This document shows positions 46,443-53,080 of a DNA stretch of 64,000 nt, piece by piece. A model generated the notes under the pieces. It had not been told where the DNA came from, did no database searches, and saw only the letters and a program-made list of their open reading frames with translations. Position 1 is the stretch's first letter. Every line of letters begins with the position of its first letter. Made by a program: the position numbers and the translations under genes. Source of the stretch: CAIXSC01 sp046349855 (GTDB taxonomy: Bacteria; Planctomycetota; Planctomycetia; Pirellulales; Pirellulaceae); contig JAXMBM010000037.1 in the NCBI GenBank assembly GCA_046349855.1, forward strand, positions 1-64,000, read 5' to 3'.

Positions 46443-46636
46443 GTCGGTAGATGTTCCGGGTTCGGGCCGCCACCCTAGCCATCGCGTTCAAAAACTCCGG
46501 CTCCCCCCCAACTCCGTTGGAGAGTGGGCGAGGTCGGAATTGATCCTACAAGGGAGCACGATCCGCGCGAGTCGTTGCTCAACATGGCGACAGTGAGTCC
46601 GGAATGTTAAACACCCAAAAATCGCGGCTGTTCTTA
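46443..46636. other. Intergenic gap upstream of target 2
   Basis: About 190 bp between the Lon-like gene stop and the target 2 start, all minus strand. No gene or clear promoter seen. Confidence 0.4.
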
Positions 46637-48010
46637 TCAGCCCGCCCTCTGCCCCCCGCCGTCCGCTCCTTGCTCCCCGCCTACGGGATTTCCGTCGTCG
46701 TCGACCGGTTGGAACTGGCTGCGGAAGTAGACGCTGCAGGCCTCGCGGAAGCGGCGCGTGTAGCGGCTCATCGACACCAATTGGTCGAACACCTCTCCCA
46801 TCGTCTTGAGCGGGATGATCGCGATTCTCTCGAGCAACTCCTTGGGAATCCGCTGGAGTTCCTCGGGGTCATGTCCGTTGGCGACGATAATCGTGTCGAT
46901 CCCCGCGTCGTCGGCGGCTTGCGTCTTCTCCGGCAAGCCATGCACGCCTTCGAGCGGGATGTCGCGCAGCTTGCCGGACACGGGCAGGCGGCCGAGTTTC
47001 GCGGTGACGGTGGAGCGGATATCGAGCGAATCGACCCCCATGCGTTTGTCTTCGTCGTCCCCCGGAATCCCGCCCGACGCCGCCCACAGCGTGCACAGGA
47101 ACGCCGCCTCGCACGAGCGATTGTGGAAACGGGGAAAAGCAAGCGAGTCGCGCTTGGCTCGCGGATGTCGAACAATCCGCCAGGAGTAACGATGACTGTC
47201 CGTCGAAGCGAGCTTCGAGATATCCCACACGCGCTGAATCGAATTGAGGAACCCGTCGTCCTCGCCGACCGACAAGGTCGTGAGTCCCATCGCGCCCAAT
47301 TCGGGATAGAGGATCGGGCCCTCGCTCTTCCGAGAGATGGACAACAAACCGACGCGACCAACCTGTATCATTCCCTTGGCCTGGGAAAACTCGTCCCGCA
47401 CAAATAGGACCGGCAGCTCCGCTTGATAGGCTTCGTCCTTGTCGAGCGTCGGCGGTTGCTGCGCCACCAGTTCGTCATAGAGCGCCCACCACTCCGCGCG
47501 ATCCAATCCCGATTGATCCAGCCATTCCCGCCGGAGGTCCGGCCGGATTTGCTGGTCCACCCTATTTCGAGGCGACAGGCTGGCCATCGGCCTCGCGTCT
47601 CCATCGCTCACGGGGTTCGTCAGAACATCGACGAACATACGCATCAATTGCCAGGTTCGCGTCGCTTGAAGGGTTGCGATGGACGCGTCATCTCCCTCGA
47701 GAGGCTTGAGCCAACCGGACAACGCGCTCGCCGGTTCGACGCCCGCCAACAGCGCGCCGAGTTGCTTGAGGATCCTGGTTTGGTGATCCGTCCGTGTTGC
47801 TACGTCATCAGGGCTTACGACTTGCCGAGCTGCCCGCGATCCGAGTTCACGCAGAGTCCGAAACGCCAGTGCGAGCGACGAATCGGAGCCTAGGGCGTAC
47901 CGCGCTCCGTTTGGAGTCCATTCCCTTCGATCCTCGGCACTCTTTAGTCCCGCGACGATCTCGTCGACAGTACATGGATCCGCGACGGGTTCCTGGGGTA
48001 TCGAGGTCAT
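46637..48010 (-). CDS. Protein with C-terminal Lon-protease-like (S16 fold) domain
   Basis: A 457-residue protein starting at 48010 (MTSIPQEPVADP); its ATG overlaps the upstream stop as ATGA. The N-terminal ~270 residues are unrecognised and helical. The C-terminal part aligns with the Lon proteolytic domain: VTAKLGRLPVSGKLRDIPLE then GVHGLPEKTQAADDAGIDTI, NGHDPEELQRIP, and IIPLKTMGEVFDQLVSMS. The lysine of GLPEK matches the Lon catalytic Lys. A clear PSAG-type catalytic Ser is missing; VDSLDI is the nearest candidate. There is no AAA domain in this chain. It could be a stand-alone protease effector or an inactive relative. Confidence 0.65.
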   Translation of the reverse strand: MTSIPQEPVADPCTVDEIVAGLKSAEDRREWTPNGARYALGSDSSLALAFRTLRELGSRAARQVVSPDDVATRTDHQTRILKQLGALLAGVEPASALSGWLKPLEGDDASIATLQATRTWQLMRMFVDVLTNPVSDGDARPMASLSPRNRVDQQIRPDLRREWLDQSGLDRAEWWALYDELVAQQPPTLDKDEAYQAELPVLFVRDEFSQAKGMIQVGRVGLLSISRKSEGPILYPELGAMGLTTLSVGEDDGFLNSIQRVWDISKLASTDSHRYSWRIVRHPRAKRDSLAFPRFHNRSCEAAFLCTLWAASGGIPGDDEDKRMGVDSLDIRSTVTAKLGRLPVSGKLRDIPLEGVHGLPEKTQAADDAGIDTIIVANGHDPEELQRIPKELLERIAIIPLKTMGEVFDQLVSMSRYTRRFREACSVYFRSQFQPVDDDGNPVGGEQGADGGGQRAG

Positions 48011-48789
48011 GATTGGACACCACCGCTTTCCGGAAAGAGTCTCAGAAATCTCTCGAGCAACTCGGCCGCCTTGGGATCGGGACAATGATCGCGCAACGCT
48101 GCAACCGCCGCCCGATCGAACAGGCCGGCCGTCTCGTTCGTGGCCGCCACGATGCGCGCCTGCAGGGTCGTCGACCGATGCGGGATGTCCAGATGGGCGA
48201 GCGGCACGCGCACACTCCAGTACCCGGCGGCTTCAAAAGCCACCAAGGCACGCACCGCGACCAACCGGTTGTCGTCTTTCGCGTCGAACATGTAGATCAG
48301 CAGCAGGCCGTAGGGGAGCAGACTTTCCGGGCAACGCAATCGCAGTTCGCCACCGTCGATCTGAACGGCGTAATCGCCGTCAAGATGTTTGTCGCGTGGA
48401 CTGTTGGTGAGCGCCTTGCCCGAGGGATCGACCGCCGGGACGGTGGCGCAAAGATCCACTACGCCCGCAAACGTCGGCAGGGCGTTGAGCGCGTCGGCGA
48501 CTCCCGCCGCAGTCCGATAGAAGTCCTGCGCGCAGCGGATCGCGGCCGCCACGAGCGACGACAAAGAAGCTGGCGACGCGCGGCGGCGATGATTGCGCAG
48601 CATCGCCTTCACGAGCACGGAAAGTTCCTCGTTTTCTTCCGTGATCTCGCGCAAGGCGCTCGCGAAACTTGTTACGACTGGGGCAAGCGGTGATTCTCCG
48701 TCGCGAGGATTGGCTTCCATCGCGGCGTCTATTTCGTCGGGATCCGCTTCCAGAAAACTCATAAGTTGATTCTTGAATTCCGGGGTCAT
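48007..48789 (-). CDS. Hypothetical protein of the NACHT island operon
   Basis: 260 residues from ATG 48789 (MTPEFKNQLMSFLEADPDEI), chosen because GGAGA lies ~9 nt upstream; the longer frame to 49029 overlaps the preceding gene. The N-terminal ~100 residues are helical and acidic, and the rest is beta-rich (YAVQIDGGELRLRCPESLLP, VRVPLAHLDIPHRSTTL). Its stop overlaps the start of the Lon-like gene, so the two are co-translated and may act together. Family not recognised. Confidence 0.65.
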   Translation of the reverse strand: MTPEFKNQLMSFLEADPDEIDAAMEANPRDGESPLAPVVTSFASALREITEENEELSVLVKAMLRNHRRRASPASLSSLVAAAIRCAQDFYRTAAGVADALNALPTFAGVVDLCATVPAVDPSGKALTNSPRDKHLDGDYAVQIDGGELRLRCPESLLPYGLLLIYMFDAKDDNRLVAVRALVAFEAAGYWSVRVPLAHLDIPHRSTTLQARIVAATNETAGLFDRAAVAALRDHCPDPKAAELLERFLRLFPESGGVQS

Positions 48790-48856
48790 GGGTATCATTC
48801 TCCGTGAACGAGCTGGCGAAGCGTAGGCGAGAGTCGTGACATTGGGTGGTTGCGAG

Positions 48857-50137
48857 TCATAAATCGTCGTCGGATAGAAATCGTCTGGCCTTGTCTTTGA
48901 TCTCGATGAGCTTCTTCCGCACCCTATCGTTATCGAACTCGCGAAGCTGAGCGGCGTCTTCGCGTAGTTCTTTCGCCACGTCCGCCAGTTCTGCTGCGTC
49001 GTTCGCTTCATCTGTCGACGCGCCGGCAATCAGCGACAATTCGTCGTGACCCGCTTCAATTACCGAGGCGAGTTCGTCGTAGCCATCCGCCACGTTTCGC
49101 AATTCAGCAACGATATGCTTCGACTTCATTCCGTTGGCGTGACAGACCAACATCACCCACTCCAAGTCGGTGAGCTCCAACCGCAGATCGCGAAGCCGCT
49201 TGCGCAACTCCTGCTGGTCAGCCGAACCGTCCGTAAAATCGCGCCAGCGTTCCTCCGAGACCGACTCACGTTGAACGCGTTGCACCACCGACGACGCGAT
49301 TGGGGGCGAGTCATGGGACGCTGCGGACTTCGGTGACTTACCGGAGTGATCGGCAAGTTCGCGCAACTTCTTCGCAAAGCGACGCGACAATCCCTTGAGT
49401 ACTTTGCGGCTGATCGCTCCGCCACGCAAGTCCTTGCTGCGCTGGAAACGGCGTTCCGCATTACAAATCCCAGCCAGGAAGACCTCTTCGCGAATGAGCG
49501 CGACCAGGTCTTTGCGAAACGTCGGTTCCCTCGAATGGCGCTTCGCGTTCGCATAGAAAACTTTGACGAGCACCTCGTCCAACTCGACGAATCGCCGCCA
49601 ATCGCACCAGCTCTTAGGGACAACGGGCCACGTTTCGTTGGTAGATTGTGAGCTCAGAAACCGCCGCGCCTCGCGCACGACGCCGTCGGCCCAATTCACA
49701 GGAGCATCCAAACCATTCCTTGCCAGATAGGGAAGGGCGTCGACGAGTTTGGCCTGGGGATCTGACAAAACCCTGCCGAACCCCAGCCAGCGCGGATCCT
49801 TCACGCGGATCGGAAACTTCTTGCCGAATTCGCCAAGAATCGGCACACGGTGGCTGGAACTCCGAACACCGTTGGGTTTCATGACGAGGTTCGGCATCTC
49901 GTCGGCGAGTATCTCGGGCGTCGCGCACGCCCGCATCACCAGCAGATGCGTCATCCGGCTGGGCTTGCCCAGCACGTCGAGCAGCAACCGCACCTCGTCC
50001 TTCCGCTGATGCGACTCTGGTCCATCCGACAGATCGAATCGTGTCGTCAGTTCGACGCGATCAAAATGCATCTCCGCGAAAAGAGCTACGTTGTTCGGGT
50101 CAGGGCAGTCATCATCGTCGCCATAGTACTGAGCCAT
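48857..50137 (-). CDS. Hypothetical protein with C-terminal coiled coil
   Basis: 426 residues from ATG 50137 (MAQYYGDDDDCPDPNNVALF), preceded by TAGGAGA. Mid-region text such as PLPYLARNGL-like loops and WPVVPKSWCDWRRFVELDEV suggests a globular fold. The C-terminal ~150 residues are strongly charged and helical (LRKRLRDLRLELTDLEWVML, ELADVAKELREDAAQL, KKLIEIKDKARRFLSDDDL). No family recognised. It is first of three closely spaced minus-strand genes leading into the Lon-like gene. Confidence 0.65.
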   Translation of the reverse strand: MAQYYGDDDDCPDPNNVALFAEMHFDRVELTTRFDLSDGPESHQRKDEVRLLLDVLGKPSRMTHLLVMRACATPEILADEMPNLVMKPNGVRSSSHRVPILGEFGKKFPIRVKDPRWLGFGRVLSDPQAKLVDALPYLARNGLDAPVNWADGVVREARRFLSSQSTNETWPVVPKSWCDWRRFVELDEVLVKVFYANAKRHSREPTFRKDLVALIREEVFLAGICNAERRFQRSKDLRGGAISRKVLKGLSRRFAKKLRELADHSGKSPKSAASHDSPPIASSVVQRVQRESVSEERWRDFTDGSADQQELRKRLRDLRLELTDLEWVMLVCHANGMKSKHIVAELRNVADGYDELASVIEAGHDELSLIAGASTDEANDAAELADVAKELREDAAQLREFDNDRVRKKLIEIKDKARRFLSDDDL

Positions 50138-50180
50138 GTGCCTTCGTCTCCTAACAGCACCTACCAAAACCGCGAACGAC

Positions 50181-50258
50181 GGCGAGCGGTGGGCGTCAGC
50201 CCACTGTTTCGCCAAGGCCCCACTTCCAAAAACAGTGGGCTGACGCCCACCGCTCGCC
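50181..50258. repeat. Dispersed palindromic repeat, copy at 50.2 kb
   Basis: Arms gcgagcggtgggcgtcagcc... and ...ggctgacgcccaccgctcgc with loop cgccaaggccccacttcca. This intact copy shows what the intron-split copy at 20.8-21.5 kb looked like before insertion. It is followed by a second partial arm and gatttgttaggcgct. Confidence 0.9.
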
Positions 50259-50373
50259 CCACCGCTCGCCGATTTGTTAGGCGCTCCAAATCATTGAGAA
50301 ATGAAATCTCCCACTACCCGACTTAAAGCAAGCGGCGCAGGGAAAGCTGGCAAACTTTTCCGCGAGATTCTCG

Positions 50374-51687
50374 TCACCGCGACTCAAGATGCTTCCTGTC
50401 AACACCTTGCGCATGACAAATTGCGCACCCCACGGCCCCCTCTACCGGTCCATCATCGACCCGCAACCCCTCTCCTTGGCGGTATTCTAGCCGCGTCCAG
50501 TGGCTGTGCGTGAGATGGCCGGTGAGGGTGTCGAGCAGTTTCTGGACGCCCACCGACGCGGCGATCGCGTTGATGGTGACCAGCGAGCCGGCGCGCTCGG
50601 TCCGCCAATCGCGCGCGGCCCGTAGCGGCGTGACGCCGGGCGGCAATCGCAAGTCGAGCTCGACGTTTTCCAGATCGGCGATCCCGCCCACGCACCGTGC
50701 ACAGGCCTCGTGCGGGAAGAATAGCCGCACGTCGGCCGCAATCCGCAGGTCGTTGCCGGCGGCGCCCGAACTCCCCGGCGCTTCGTCGCGGAGGACGCGT
50801 TGCACTCCGGTGCCGATATCCAGGTGGATCTTGTTCCAGGCGTTGGCCAACTTGGCCGCCAGCAATACGGGCACTCCCTGATCGACGCACGTGACGAGCA
50901 TCTGGGTGTCGCGGGCCCGCTCGAGCACGCGCCGATCCGTCGCCGTCCACGGCAGGCCCGTGACCGCCAGGTCGTCGCGGAAACGGATCAGCTGTTCGGC
51001 GAGCGACTCGACCTTGGGACGGCCGAGGTGCGCCAGATCGCCGCCGACCGTCGCGTCCAGGTTGTGAGGTTCGAGTCGATCCGGGTCAACCAGCGTGAGT
51101 TTTCCAATCCCGACCGCCGCGAGCTCGCGGGCCACGATGGATCCGGTTCGCGAAGCGCCGATGATCATGACATGCCAGTCCGCAAGCGATTGAAGGACGG
51201 CGTCGCCGAGCGCTCCCCGCAGCCGACTCCATCGCTCGGAATCACGGGACGAGGCTTCCGTGGACTCGCCTGAGCGGCGCGTTACCAGGTAGTCGCCGCC
51301 GACGAGTCGGAATCCGGCCAGAGGCCGCTCGTCATCGCCGCGGATCACCCATCCCTGCCAACCGCTCCGATCGTCGTTCAGTCCGACCACCAGCGCGATG
51401 AGCGTCTGGGCCGGCAGCGGTCGCAGCTGCTCTCGCCAGAAGCTCGCCGAGCGGCTTTGGCGATCGGCCGGCACCGAGACGACGACCCAGTCGGTGATCA
51501 GCGGCAGCCGGTCGCCTGTCGGTAGCGCGTCGGTGACGCCCAATTGCTCGACGATCCACTCGCAGCCCCGCGCGCTCGCCGAGCGCGCGAGCGATCCCGT
51601 GGCGAATCGCTCGGAGTGCGTGAGCAGTTGCCGCAGCGAGTGGTCGAAGTCGGTACGAGCGATGATGAGTTCGTCGGCGTGGGGCAT
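50374..51687 (-). CDS. ThiF/E1-like adenylyltransferase with N-terminal accessory domain
   Basis: 437 residues from ATG 51687 (MPHADELIIARTDFDHSL). The C-terminal half is an E1/ThiF Rossmann domain: HVMIIGASRTGSIVARELAA (nucleotide loop), KLTLVDPDRLEPHNLDATVG, GRPKVESLAEQL and a CACARC-like ACARCVGG with GCAICH closer to the end, two CxxC pairs expected to bind zinc. The N-terminal ~170 residues resemble degenerate JAB/MPN-type domains fused to such E1s, but the metal motif is not visible. E1-like proteins activate ubiquitin-like modifiers or sulfur carriers. The ORF continues upstream through a heptamer repeat to a GTG at 51870, giving a 61-residue Ser/Gln-rich extension that may or may not be translated. 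Confidence 0.72.
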   Translation of the reverse strand: MPHADELIIARTDFDHSLRQLLTHSERFATGSLARSASARGCEWIVEQLGVTDALPTGDRLPLITDWVVVSVPADRQSRSASFWREQLRPLPAQTLIALVVGLNDDRSGWQGWVIRGDDERPLAGFRLVGGDYLVTRRSGESTEASSRDSERWSRLRGALGDAVLQSLADWHVMIIGASRTGSIVARELAAVGIGKLTLVDPDRLEPHNLDATVGGDLAHLGRPKVESLAEQLIRFRDDLAVTGLPWTATDRRVLERARDTQMLVTCVDQGVPVLLAAKLANAWNKIHLDIGTGVQRVLRDEAPGSSGAAGNDLRIAADVRLFFPHEACARCVGGIADLENVELDLRLPPGVTPLRAARDWRTERAGSLVTINAIAASVGVQKLLDTLTGHLTHSHWTRLEYRQGEGLRVDDGPVEGAVGCAICHAQGVDRKHLESR

Positions 51688-51819
51688 GGAGACTGGAGAC
51701 TGGAGGCTGGAGACTGGAGGCTGGAGGCTGGAGGCTGGAGGCTGGAGACTGGAGACTGGAGACTGGAGACTGGAGACTGGAGACTGGAGACTGGAGACTG
51801 GAGACTGGAGACTGGAGAC
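51688..51819. repeat. Heptanucleotide tandem repeat (ctggaga) at the ThiF gene start
   Basis: About 19 tandem copies of ctggaga/ctggagg directly abut the proposed ATG at 51687. Seven is not a multiple of three, so copy-number change would connect or disconnect the upstream GTG (51870) from the gene. This is the layout of a phase-variable locus. Confidence 0.9.
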
Positions 51820-51882
51820 GCAGTTGCTTGTTAGGCAATCCCCCGCGCGGAGTGTGATGGATACGGGCACGACCGGCCGTAT

Positions 51883-52068
51883 TCAGTCCAGTGTCTGGAG
51901 CTCGCGGAGCCGCGCGAGTTCCTGGGCGCGAGTCCGTTCGAGCCGTTCGCGCTCGGCGGCTTCCAACGATTGGAGTCGGCTGCTCAAGCGTTCATCGCGG
52001 CTGATGAGCTCGTCGCGCGGGATGTCAGTGGTCGTGTTTTCGGAAGTACGAGGAATCGACATAGGCAT
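51883..52068 (-). CDS. Small charged coiled-coil protein
   Basis: 61 residues from ATG 52068 (MPMSIPRTSENTTTDIPRDE), with GGAG 11 nt upstream. The second half is a continuous charged helix (SRLQSLEAAERERLERTRAQ then ELARLRELQTLD). It ends 12 bp before the alternative GTG start of the ThiF gene. No C-terminal Gly-Gly, so it is not an obvious ubiquitin-like modifier. Function unknown. Confidence 0.5.
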   Translation of the reverse strand: MPMSIPRTSENTTTDIPRDELISRDERLSSRLQSLEAAERERLERTRAQELARLRELQTLD

Positions 52069-52106
52069 GATGAGGTGCTCCAAGTAGGACAATGCCAGGT
52101 TGTCTA

Positions 52107-52949
52107 AGTCGTGGATCGCTCCGCGATCCAACGCCTCCGTGTTCGGACGTGTGATCGCTCCGCGATCCAACGCCACCGTGTCCGGACGTGTAATCGCTCC
52201 GCGATCCAACGCCTCCGTGTTCGGACGTGTGATCGCTCCGCGATCCAACGCCTCCGTGTTCGGACGTGTGATCGCTCCGCGATCCAACGCCACCGTGTCC
52301 GGACGTGTAATCGCTCCGCGATCCAACGCCACCGTGTCCGGACGTGTTGATCATTCCGCGATCCAACGCCTCGTGTCCGGACGTGTGATCGTTCCGCGAT
52401 CCAACGCCACTGTGTCCGGACGTGTGATCGCTCCGCGATCCAACGCCTCCGTGTTCGGACGTGTGATCGTTCCGCGATCCAACGCCTCCGTGTTCGGACG
52501 TGTGCTCGCTCCGCGATCCAACGCCTCCGTGTCCGGACGTGATCGTTCCGCGATCCAACGCCTCCGTGTCCGGACGTGTGATCGTTCCGCGATCCAACGC
52601 CTCCGTGTCCGGACGTGATCATTCCGCGATCCAACGCCACTGTGTCCGGACGTGTGATCGTTCCGCGATCCAACGCCTCCGTGTTCGACGTGCGATCGCT
52701 CCGCGATCCAACGCCACCGTGTCCGACGTGTAATCGCTCCGCGATCCAACGCCTCCGTGTCCGGACGTGTGATCGCTCCGCGATCCAACGCCACCGTGTC
52801 CGGACGTGTAATCGCTCCGCGATCCAACGCCACCGTGTCCGGACGTGTGATCATTCCGCGATCCAACGCCACCGTGTCCGGACGTGTAATCGCTCCGCGA
52901 TCCAACGCCACTGTGTCTGGACGTGTGATCGTTCCGCGATACAAGGAAA
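52107..52949. repeat. 39-bp tandem repeat array (about 21 units)
   Basis: Unit: gatcgctccgcgatccaacg + cctccgtgttcggacgtgt with minor variants. Each unit contains the short palindrome GATCGC-tcc-GCGATC. Because 39 is a multiple of three, long ORFs (DRSAIQRLRVRTC repeats) appear in several frames on both strands, which argues against coding. Variable indels break periodicity near 52340, 52540 and 52690. There are no spacers, so it is not a CRISPR array. Confidence 0.93.
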
Positions 52950-53031
52950 CGCCCAGCATTACCCCGCCGGCTCTATTCCTAAAAAGACATCCGCCCCATC
53001 GGAAGTTCACCCCATCCGCGAAAAAATCGCG

Positions 53032-53050
53032 CGCCCGGCTGCGCCGGGCG
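53032..53050. other. GC hairpin 44 nt downstream of VR3
   Basis: Minus strand cgcccggc-gca-gccgggcg is a perfect 8-bp stem with a three-base loop, the best of the three VR-associated hairpins. Confidence 0.8.
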
Positions 53051-53080
53051 AGGAAGAAGGAAGGAAAGGGTGAAAGGCTT

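Noticed and set aside
51883..52068. A ubiquitin-like modifier partner for the ThiF protein
   Set aside because: The small ORF is a charged helix ending in LQTLD, with no beta-grasp pattern or C-terminal glycine.
52100..52949. CRISPR array or repetitive protein at the 39-bp repeats
   Set aside because: Units are contiguous with no unique spacers, and open frames occur on both strands simply because 39 is divisible by three; indels break each frame.
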